Numbered from the stretch's first letter, positions 1 to 4,962 are shown. The stretch is 5,028 bases of DNA from Cyanobacteria bacterium UBA11153 (GCA_003511885.1 DOIX01000038.1:7788-12815), one strand, 5' to 3'. Program-made: numbers and translations. Notes: a model not told the origin generated them from the letters alone.

Positions 1-267
1 ACCAAAAAAACCACACCCCATCCTCACGAAAAGACTTTTTCAGCAAACCCTAATTGAAGGTGAGAGGTGAGTGCTTGGTGGACTGATGATGTATAGCAAG
101 GGACTAGGGGCTAGGGGAGAAAGCTGTAAAATCAATAGTTTGAGGAATTTAGAATGTCTTAACTGCCAGGGCGGTTGCTATATTATATGATGTCTCTAAA
201 TTTTAATTTAGGAACAACTTAACTCGGAAAATCCTCTCATCTTCACATCCCGATTAGCCAGTTTATT
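1..267. other. Gene-free left edge with short repeats
   Basis: No convincing gene is visible. The short open frames running in from the left edge stop by about position 70 and match nothing I recognise. The stretch holds a possible insertion-element end (33-53), two GGTGAGA-type heptamers (59-72), three GGGRCTA-like heptamers (100-120), a weak hairpin (arms 161-166 and 171-176) and an AT-rich inverted repeat, CTAAATT/AATTTAG (196-211). The two hairpins lie downstream of the regulator gene on its strand, but neither has a following T-run, so I do not call them terminators. Confidence 0.6.
100..120. repeat. Three-unit heptamer repeat (STRR type)
   Basis: Three consecutive 7-base units, GGGACTA, GGGGCTA and GGGGAGA, follow one another without gaps. 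G-rich heptamers like these are a known class of short tandemly repeated sequences in filamentous cyanobacterial spacers. The same GGGG-plus-CTA/ATA flavour recurs at 2019-2028 and 2138-2147. Confidence 0.55.
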
Positions 268-519
268 TCAGGGGGAATCATGATTTTTTTTCATTAAATA
301 CTCCCCTTTTTTTCCCAGGCGACGGAGTTGTAATTCAATTTTATGAATCGCTAAATCTGAGGGGGTACTGATCCCATTTTCCCAGCGGCTAATGGTGGGA
401 TAGCTGAATCCTAAGACATCGCCAAACTTTTGTTGAGTCAACCCACTACTCAGGCGGATTTCGCGCACCAGGTTACCAATTTCAGGTTGTTTAGTGACTA
501 AATTAGTTCTAATTGCCAT
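268..519 (-). CDS. Small XRE-family helix-turn-helix regulator
   Basis: This encodes an 83-residue protein that is almost entirely one Cro/C1-type DNA-binding domain. Residues 14-60 hold the helix-turn-helix: TQQKFGDVLGFS forms the first helix and turn, and SYPTISRWENG is the typical recognition helix ending in the WENG signature. A short basic tail follows (LRRLGKKGEYLMKKN), and there is no effector or peptidase domain. I chose the ATG at 519. The frame extends to a TTG at 549, but that adds only ten residues of no recognisable character. No Shine-Dalgarno sequence precedes either start. The gene lies 405 bases downstream of the FTR1 gene on the same strand, with repeats between, so co-transcription is doubtful. 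Its target is unknown. Regulation of the iron genes, autoregulation or an orphan antitoxin-like role are all possible, and no toxin-like partner is visible. Confidence 0.85.
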   Translation of the reverse strand: MAIRTNLVTKQPEIGNLVREIRLSSGLTQQKFGDVLGFSYPTISRWENGISTPSDLAIHKIELQLRRLGKKGEYLMKKNHDSP

Positions 520-685
520 CGAATGAAATAGTAGTGTAAATCTATACAATTAAAGCTTAACTTCTTTGATAGTAAACTGCGATCGGTAAATTTACTGAAA
601 ATAGAAAATTGGCAATGGAAAATATACAGTTTAAATCCGTAGCAGCTTAATAACCAGAGATGGCACTGTATCGAGTCACCTGTAT

Positions 686-717
686 CCCCCTGTCCCCCTC
701 TCCCCCTCTCCCCCTGT
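686..717. repeat. Octamer tandem repeat, four units
   Basis: Four abutting 8-base units read CCCCCTGT, CCCCCTCT, CCCCCTCT, CCCCCTGT. The stretch is wholly pyrimidine apart from two G residues. Such C-rich short tandem repeats are common in Nostoc-type spacers. No function can be assigned; copy number is likely to vary between strains. Confidence 0.75.
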
Positions 718-759
718 CTTCTTCAAAGTTATCGTACTAATCGTTATCCTTCCCTATAG

Positions 760-817
760 TGGTTTGTAGTAGGCACTTTAGTGCTGCTGTAAGCGCTTAA
801 GCGCTTACTACAAACCA
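760..817. repeat. 58-base inverted repeat with two inner hairpins
   Basis: The outer arms TGGTTTGTAGTA (760-771) and TACTACAAACCA (806-817) are perfect 12-base complements. Inside lie the hairpin GCACT-TT-AGTGC (773-784) and the perfect 18-base palindrome TAAGCGCTTAAGCGCTTA (790-807), which overlaps the right arm by two bases. As RNA or extruded DNA it could fold as a three-way or cruciform structure. From memory, elements beginning GGTTTGTAGTA and ending TACTACAAACC are dispersed in many copies in Nostoc-type genomes. It lies about 110 bases past the FTR1 stop, so it could also protect or terminate that transcript, though there is no T-run. Confidence 0.8.
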
Positions 818-924
818 AATAAACTTTTTCGCTCCTCAATTAATGACTAAACTAAAAGCACTTTTTGTGAAGAGCAATTCCCTCTACTTGAGACAAGAAT
901 ACTGGAGGGTGAGGTTTTGGGAAT

Positions 925-1869
925 TCAATTTTTTGATATCGCAGGACTTCGATTACCTTGAATTGGTACTACCAAACTGCGGAAATAAATCGTCCCAATC
1001 GCCAATAAAAATAGTAAATAACCGACAGCCTGGACTAGATAAATTTTATCATGATAGCCCAATAAAGCTTTCAACAACAAACCGGGAAACTTATCATCTG
1101 GCAAAATTCCACTCAAATTCCAAACCATTGAACCGAGAATGCAGGAATGCTCTCTGGTAAAATGTTCGTAGTAAAAACACAATCCTTCTGACTCGCGATT
1201 TATCTGGGCTAAAGCTGCTGTAGCTCTATCTAAATCCCCCAAGCCACCTACAACTAAACCTGCGACAATTAGTAACAATAATACACCCATTACTTGGAAA
1301 AACTGGCGGATATTAATTTTGACACCCCACTTAAATAATAGGACTCCAATTCCGGCTGCGCCTGCTAATCCGCTCAGTGCGCCTAATGCGGGGATAATTC
1401 CCTGTTGAAACTTGGCAAGGATAAAGACTACTGTTTCAAACCCTTCCCGCAATACGGCAAATAAAATTAAGCCAAATATACCCCAAGCTTGGTTATTCCC
1501 TTGTTTAATCGCAGAAGTAACATTCCCTTCAATTTCACCTTTCAAAGATTTTGCCTGCTGTGTCATCCAGATTAGCATCCAACTGAGCAGCGCGATCGCA
1601 ATTCCGGCAAATACTGCTTCTAAGAGTGGCTCAATTACTGATGAATATTGGGGATAGGTGTTATTTAATGCTTGAATACCCCAACTAAATAATAGCCCAA
1701 CTAGGGCACTGGTAAGAATCCCCACTACTATGCCAGCATAAACCCAAATATTGAGTTTTTGGGCTTTGGCTTTTTTTAGGCAAGCGAGGACAATCCCTAC
1801 TACAAGAGCGGCTTCTACGCCCTCCCGTAGGGTAATGACAAAGGTTGGTAAGGCAGCACTAAAATCCAT
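925..1869 (-). CDS. FTR1-family iron permease
   Basis: This 314-residue inner-membrane permease belongs to the FTR1/EfeU family, which carries Fe(III) generated by a partner oxidase. Both signature REXXE motifs are intact: REGVE at 15-19 in the first membrane segment and REGFE at 141-145 in the fourth. About seven hydrophobic segments are visible (roughly 5-28, 41-64, 80-101, 128-152, 160-181, 192-211, 278-298), which is the family topology and usual length. The conserved C-terminal block is recognisable: W250-N-L-S, then GLLLKALLGY and a Q-A-V-G-Y helix. The 6-7 loop, predicted periplasmic, carries an unusual Cys/His/Glu cluster, CFYYEHFTREHSC (231-243). The ATG at 1869 fits the family N-terminus; the upstream heptamers put stops in every frame. 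The gene is last of the four-gene iron cluster but separated from it by 345 bases, so it may have its own promoter. Confidence 0.95.
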   Translation of the reverse strand: MDFSAALPTFVITLREGVEAALVVGIVLACLKKAKAQKLNIWVYAGIVVGILTSALVGLLFSWGIQALNNTYPQYSSVIEPLLEAVFAGIAIALLSWMLIWMTQQAKSLKGEIEGNVTSAIKQGNNQAWGIFGLILFAVLREGFETVVFILAKFQQGIIPALGALSGLAGAAGIGVLLFKWGVKINIRQFFQVMGVLLLLIVAGLVVGGLGDLDRATAALAQINRESEGLCFYYEHFTREHSCILGSMVWNLSGILPDDKFPGLLLKALLGYHDKIYLVQAVGYLLFLLAIGTIYFRSLVVPIQGNRSPAISKN

Positions 1870-1872
1870 TTG

Positions 1873-1921
1873 TTGTTTATTGTTTATTGTTTATTGTTTG
1901 TTGTCTGTTGTTTATTGTTTA
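1873..1921. repeat. Seven tandem heptamers abutting the FTR1 start
   Basis: Seven gapless 7-base units run from 1873 to 1921. Five are exactly TTGTTTA, one is TTGTTTG and one is TTGTCTG. Read on the FTR1 strand the unit is TAAACAA, and the array ends three bases before the ATG. This makes the proximal leader A-rich, G-poor and free of any Shine-Dalgarno sequence. The unit length is not a multiple of three and each exact unit contains TAA, so no frame can read through into FTR1. Confidence 0.9.
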
Positions 1922-2018
1922 TTTTTGGGGATAAGAGCTGTAAAGCTAATGTCTAGTTGTTTTTGCCACAATCGGGAATCGTTAATATACCAATAACCCA
2001 TAACCATTCCCTAATTAG

Positions 2019-2147
2019 GGGATAGGGGCTAATACCAATTGGGTTTATATTTGACATATATTCTCTTTTTCTCCCCCCTTAATAAGGCAGGTTGGGGGGG
2101 GTGACAAATATGTCATTTAAAAGACCAATTAGTATAAGGGATAGGGG
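2019..2147. mobile_element. MITE-like hairpin element with flanking direct repeat
   Basis: The core, 2029-2137, begins CTAATACCAATTGG and ends CCAATTAGTATAA(G), giving imperfect terminal inverted repeats (12 of 14 bases). Nine bases inward on each side are perfect 8-base complements, TGACATAT (2052-2059) and ATATGTCA (2108-2115). Further in, a C6 run (2073-2078) faces a G8 run (2094-2101) around CCTTAATAAGG. The whole can fold as one long hairpin. An exact 10-base direct repeat, GGGATAGGGG, flanks it (2019-2028, 2138-2147) and may be a target duplication. No coding capacity is present, so it would depend on a transposase elsewhere. The caveat is that GGGATAGGGG resembles the G-rich tandem repeats common in such genomes, so the duplication could predate the element. 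Confidence 0.6.
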
Positions 2148-2214
2148 GCAGAAGGACTGAGAGTTTTATCAAAATTCTCAACTCAAAATTCAAAACCCCG
2201 TCCCCCGTTCCCCA

Positions 2215-2649
2215 TTAACTAAAATCTCGCAACATCTTTTTAATTTCGAGGTTGTGCATTTCTTCCTGCCCAATCTGGGTGCGAGCAAATTCTTCCAAGT
2301 AGATACTAGCATTCTCCACTGTATCCAGTAACTCTTTGTACATATCTAAAGCTTTTTTCTCATGGTTGAGACTTTCTGCCAAAATATCTTTTACGGAATG
2401 CTTGTAAGTTTCTTCAATGGGGGCAATTTTTTGGCTGGGATGTCCTTCTAATCCTGTGATAATTTCTCCAACTTGTTGGGCGTGGATTAAGGATTCGCTA
2501 GCTTGCGCTTTGAAAAAGTTGACAATGGGAATTCGGTTTGGGCCTGTTACCATCAGAGAATAATGAGTATAACGGACTACGCCCGCTAGTTCAAATTCCA
2601 TGATGTTGTTGAGGATGTCGATGGTTTTTTTCTGGTCAAGATCTTTCAT
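2215..2649 (-). CDS. Ferritin-like diiron protein
   Basis: This encodes a 144-residue, probably cytoplasmic four-helix-bundle protein of the bacterioferritin/ferritin-like superfamily. Helices are roughly 9-35, 39-67, 82-110 and 112-138. Candidate iron ligands by position are E20 (helix A), E52 and H56 (helix B), E97 (helix C), and E129 and H132 in the ExxH motif of helix D. Helix B has E-x-x-x-H rather than the ExxH of classical bacterioferritin. Leucine sits where bacterioferritin's haem-binding methionine is expected, so a haem-free protein is more likely. There is no signal peptide. At 144 residues it is slightly shorter than bacterioferritin (about 158). It likely oxidises, stores or buffers iron delivered by the neighbouring FTR1 system; a full cage is not proven from sequence. 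The ATG at 2649 has no Shine-Dalgarno sequence. The gene starts 131 bases after the lipoprotein gene's stop. Confidence 0.85.
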   Translation of the reverse strand: MKDLDQKKTIDILNNIMEFELAGVVRYTHYSLMVTGPNRIPIVNFFKAQASESLIHAQQVGEIITGLEGHPSQKIAPIEETYKHSVKDILAESLNHEKKALDMYKELLDTVENASIYLEEFARTQIGQEEMHNLEIKKMLRDFS

Positions 2650-2664
2650 TTTATTTGGAAAATA

Positions 2665-2785
2665 GCTAAAAGGTGAGATGTGAGATGTACAAGGTTTGGG
2701 GTGGTGAGGTTATGTCATTTTATCTGTAAAAGAGGTGAGAGGTGAGAGGTGAGAGATTTGGGATGGCAAAATTATGTCATTTAGC
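2665..2785. repeat. Diverged direct duplication of the spacer and gene end
   Basis: Two similar blocks lie in tandem with a 62-base offset. TTTGGGGTGG (2695-2704) matches TTTGGGATGG (2757-2766), and both are followed at the same distance by TTATGTCATTT (2710-2720 and 2772-2782). Each block opens with TAAAA and heptamers of the GGTGAGA type: two at 2672-2685 (GGTGAGA, TGTGAGA) and three exact at 2734-2754. The right-hand copy includes the stop codon of the lipoprotein gene. The decamer TATGTCATTT occurs a third time at 2109-2118, inside the MITE-like element. Confidence 0.65.
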
Positions 2786-3788
2786 TGCTGGTTGAAGTCT
2801 TCCCCTCGATAGTTTTAATCAGTTGGGAGACTTCCTCTGGAGAGAGTAGGGGTGTGGCTGGGGGTTGGACTGAAGGCCATGCTTTCTTTAGTTTACTCAT
2901 ACTATCTGCGATCGCACTCTGAACTTCTGTGTTTTCTTTAGCAGTTGACTTGGGTATAGTGCTATATAGGCTGTCGGCGTAGATGACAAATCCCCGCGAG
3001 TCTTGATATTCGATTGCGGCTGTTATTTTACCATTGGAAATGGCGGCTCCATATTCTGAGTTGGCTGCATCTAGCAATCCGTTAATTACTTTCATCACAA
3101 ATCCTGATGATTTGAGTTGGGTTTCTGGTAATTTGGCAATTGCTCCATCTATTGCCTCCATTGCTCCTTGAAATTTGGTGGCTATTTTGGGATCTTTGGG
3201 TTGGGATTTTACTAGTTCTTGCAATTCAATCAATCTTGTCTTAAATTCAGGTACTTTTCTTTCCTGTAATTGTTCTTCTACATCGAGGTAAATTTCTTCT
3301 ATTGGATGACCGATATGGGGTTCAGCTTCTGAGGGCTTACCTCCATCTAGCAATTCTTTGGCTACCAATAGATGCCCTTTCATTAGTCCTAATTTGGTGG
3401 CATAATCTACATCTTTGGCTTCTCCTGTGAGGACAATATCCTCAATTGTTACCATATCTTTGATTTGGTCAAACTGTTCTTGCGTAATTACTTTTTTGGA
3501 TACTAATTCATCTATATTTCCGTAGGGGCGACTGGCTTGAATTCTGTTGGATAATGCTGGTATGCCTAGTTTTGCTTCTAATTTGTCTAATTCTGACAGA
3601 ATCGCGCTATTGATATTAATCTGTTCTTTGCTACTGTGGCTTTGATGGGTGGTAGCTGTGACGCTACCTGTATCCGCAGGCGCAGGGTTGGAGGTGGTAT
3701 TATTACTTACTGTCTGAGCGCAGTTAGTCAAAACAATCAGGAGGGCAGTGGCAACCGCTAGTGAGAGGAAACGCCAAATCGATTTCAT
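2781..3788 (-). CDS. Lipoprotein with helix-hairpin-helix and helical domains
   Basis: This encodes a 335-residue exported protein. Residues 1-22 form a signal peptide (MKSIWR, then a hydrophobic stretch) ending in the lipobox-like LTNC, which makes C23 the probable lipidation site; Asn before Cys is less usual. A Ser/Thr/Pro-rich linker spans 24-55. Residues 56-116 form a helix-hairpin-helix domain of the ComEA/PsbU type (ININSAILSELDKL, then ASRPYGNIDELV). The remainder, 120-300, is mainly helical and acidic, with an H-I-G-H-P-I-E-E stretch at 158-165 that gives an HxxE motif. EfeO-type iron-binding proteins carry a GxHxxE motif in a helical bundle, so this may be a distant analogue; I infer that from motif and context only. 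The gene begins 97 bases after the oxidase stop. A role in handing iron to FTR1, or in scaffolding the oxidase, fits the context but is unproven. Confidence 0.8.
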   Translation of the reverse strand: MKSIWRFLSLAVATALLIVLTNCAQTVSNNTTSNPAPADTGSVTATTHQSHSSKEQININSAILSELDKLEAKLGIPALSNRIQASRPYGNIDELVSKKVITQEQFDQIKDMVTIEDIVLTGEAKDVDYATKLGLMKGHLLVAKELLDGGKPSEAEPHIGHPIEEIYLDVEEQLQERKVPEFKTRLIELQELVKSQPKDPKIATKFQGAMEAIDGAIAKLPETQLKSSGFVMKVINGLLDAANSEYGAAISNGKITAAIEYQDSRGFVIYADSLYSTIPKSTAKENTEVQSAIADSMSKLKKAWPSVQPPATPLLSPEEVSQLIKTIEGKTSTSS

Positions 3789-3838
3789 GGTAATTTGAGT
3801 CTATTAGGAATCTTTAGCAATAATTAATCCAGTGTTCC

Positions 3839-3867
3839 ATTCTGCAACTATTAGTAATTTATGTCAA
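3839..3867 (-). promoter_or_regulatory. Candidate internal promoter before the lipoprotein gene
   Basis: On the minus strand a perfect -35, TTGACA (3862-3867), is followed after 17 bases by CAGAAT (3839-3844), four of six matches to the -10 consensus. It would give a leader of about 44 bases before the ATG at 3788. A nine-base T-tract lies just upstream on this strand, right after the oxidase stop, but it has no GC-rich stem and is not a terminator. The lipoprotein gene and those after it could therefore be transcribed both from the oxidase promoter and from here. Confidence 0.4.
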
Positions 3868-3885
3868 CTACTTAAAAAAAAATAA

Positions 3886-4896
3886 TTATGCGGGCGAGAT
3901 TACGTCAAAATGACCCATACAGCCTGCTTCTGCGATCGCATCCTGATGGGGATGAAACATGTATTTCCCAGTATAAGGATAGGCAAACTCTAGTATATGT
4001 CTCTCGGCTGTACCCATAGTGATGACATCGCTTTCGCCTGTGGGTTTGATTGTCATCCCTGTGGGATAGATACGGAAGAAGTTAGCGTGAATGTGAAAGG
4101 TAGCGACAGGGTTAAACTCAATCAGATTCAGGAGATATAACCGTATCAGTTGATTTTGGTAAATTGGGATGGGATGTTCCATATAGTAATTGGGTATCCC
4201 GTTAAAGGCAAAAAGTTCGTTCTGATTATCCTCATTAAGATCGTAACCGCCCATAACTATTACCATTTCATCCGCAGGGGGACGCTTTTGAGGCGGATCG
4301 ATAATCAACATCCCATATAATCCCTTACTAATATGGCGCGTCACTGGCGCAATATGGCAGTGGTACAGATGAACGCCAAAAGGTTCCGCATCAAACTCGT
4401 AAATCGTTGCCTTACCATTTCCTACAGGTTTAACCCCATCCATTTCCGCAGTATGGATGCCGTGAAAGTGGATAGTGTGAGCATGTCCACCATTATTGAG
4501 GAAAATGACCCGAATGCGATCGCCGCCCGTTGCCCGTAAAGTCGGTCCTGGTATCCGTCCATTGTAGTTCCAAGTCACCAAAGACACAGCACTATTAAGT
4601 TGGACAGTACTTGTGCCAGCAATAATCCGAAATTCCCGAATTTTACGTCCCTTTTCTTCCTTTACCGTGCCATAGTCAAAGTCGCGTAACATCTTCATAG
4701 GATGGAAACTAGGATTAACTGCTGGTGCATCTTGGGGAAGGGGTGGTATTTTGACTATAGTTTGCGATCGCGACTTGCTAGCCAACCGTTGTACTCCCAA
4801 CGTTGCACCCGTCAACCCTACGCCCACTAATCCCAACTTCAGGAGTTGACGACGATGCCACAGTTGGGCTTTCTCTGGCAGAAAATGGTTAGGCAT
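3886..4896 (-). CDS. Two-domain multicopper oxidase, likely ferroxidase
   Basis: This 336-residue exported copper oxidase has two cupredoxin domains (about 80-205 and 210-335). The N-terminus carries a Tat-like signal (H-R15-R16-Q-L-L-K, then a hydrophobic stretch 21-35), as expected for a protein exported folded with copper. Eight histidines for a trinuclear cluster are present as four HxH motifs: H143/H145, H179/H181, H268/H270 and H315/H317. A type 1 copper site is visible only in domain 1 (H140, C180, H188, with Leu193 in the axial position). In domain 2 the cysteine is replaced by Pro316. HCH rather than HCAP, together with HPH, separates it from nitrite reductase NirK. Two-domain oxidases normally form trimers. 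I chose the ATG at 4896; the frame extends to a TTG at 4926, but that lies at the predicted transcription start. Placement with FTR1 suggests Fe(II) oxidation; a phenol or copper substrate cannot be excluded. Confidence 0.9.
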   Translation of the reverse strand: MPNHFLPEKAQLWHRRQLLKLGLVGVGLTGATLGVQRLASKSRSQTIVKIPPLPQDAPAVNPSFHPMKMLRDFDYGTVKEEKGRKIREFRIIAGTSTVQLNSAVSLVTWNYNGRIPGPTLRATGGDRIRVIFLNNGGHAHTIHFHGIHTAEMDGVKPVGNGKATIYEFDAEPFGVHLYHCHIAPVTRHISKGLYGMLIIDPPQKRPPADEMVIVMGGYDLNEDNQNELFAFNGIPNYYMEHPIPIYQNQLIRLYLLNLIEFNPVATFHIHANFFRIYPTGMTIKPTGESDVITMGTAERHILEFAYPYTGKYMFHPHQDAIAEAGCMGHFDVISPA

Positions 4897-4914
4897 GAAA
4901 TGAAATTTATTGCA

Positions 4915-4933
4915 AATAATCGGCAATATTATC
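4915..4933 (-). promoter_or_regulatory. Candidate Fur box at the oxidase operon start
   Basis: Read on the minus strand, GATAATATTGCCGATTATT matches the 19-base Fur consensus at 12 positions, with ATAAT and ATTAT as inverted half-sites. It begins directly after the -10 element and covers the predicted transcription start, where a bound repressor would block initiation. Iron-dependent repression would make sense for this cassette. AT-rich cyanobacterial spacers give chance matches, so this is only a candidate. Confidence 0.4.
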
Positions 4934-4962
4934 AGGATATAGAATCAATACTGAACTGTCAA
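4934..4962 (-). promoter_or_regulatory. Candidate sigma-70 promoter of the iron cluster
   Basis: On the minus strand TTGACA (4957-4962), a perfect -35, is followed by a 17-base spacer and TATCCT (4934-4939), four of six matches to the -10 consensus. Transcription would start near 4927, giving a leader of about 30 bases before the ATG at 4896. This is the main reason to prefer that start over the upstream TTG. Confidence 0.5.

Larger units (their letters stand above)
520..924. other. 405-base spacer between FTR1 and the regulator
   Basis: No gene is supported here; the only frames are short or overlap the FTR1 gene antisense. Next to the regulator gene lie an AT-rich stretch with a possible -10 (TATAGA on the minus strand, 541-546) but no good -35, and a perfect palindrome GTAAATTTAC (586-595). 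AGTAAA (571-576) and TTTACT (591-596) also form a spaced inverted pair, which could be an operator. Further right are the octamer repeat (686-717) and the large inverted repeat (760-817). No intrinsic terminator with a T-run follows the FTR1 stop. Confidence 0.6.
1870..2214. other. 345-base spacer upstream of FTR1
   Basis: No gene is supported. Going away from FTR1 it holds the heptamer repeat (1873-1921), a perfect 12-base palindrome CCCTAATTAGGG (2009-2020), the MITE-like hairpin element with its flanking repeat (2019-2147), and an imperfect hairpin just past the ferritin-like gene: TGAGAGTTTT (2158-2167) facing AAAATTCTCA (2171-2180). That hairpin has no T-run on the minus strand, so I do not call it a terminator. 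I find no convincing -35/-10 pair for FTR1, although the spacer is long enough to hold one. Confidence 0.6.

Noticed and set aside
843..1160. A 105-codon plus-strand open frame
   Set aside because: It overlaps the FTR1 gene antisense, has no recognisable domain, and FTR1 on the other strand is unmistakable.
1751..1996. A plus-strand open frame with a hydrophobic CLLFIVYCLL stretch
   Set aside because: The apparent membrane segment is the translation of the TTGTTTA heptamers, and the rest is antisense to FTR1.
2215..2649. Classical haem-containing bacterioferritin
   Set aside because: The expected haem-ligand methionine is a leucine, and the helix-B ExxH motif is altered.
2665..2754. CRISPR-like repeats
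   Set aside because: The repeats are abutting heptamers and a single diverged duplication, with no regular unique spacers of 30-40 bases.
3873..3882. T-tract after the oxidase stop as a terminator
   Set aside because: The nine-base run has no GC-rich stem before it and sits just upstream of a candidate promoter.
4333..4539. A 68-codon plus-strand open frame
   Set aside because: It lies wholly antisense inside the multicopper oxidase and shows no domain of its own.
4650..4700. Shared KMLRDF string in the oxidase N-terminal region and the ferritin-like C-terminus
   Set aside because: It is a short match in unrelated structural contexts, with no flanking similarity; most likely chance.
3886..4896. 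Copper nitrite reductase (NirK)
   Set aside because: All four HxH motifs of a trinuclear oxidase centre are present, including HCH and HPH. NirK has HCAP and lacks the full set.
4897..4926. Upstream TTG start giving the oxidase ten extra residues
   Set aside because: The TTG coincides with the predicted transcription start, and the ATG at 4896 already gives a complete Tat-like signal.
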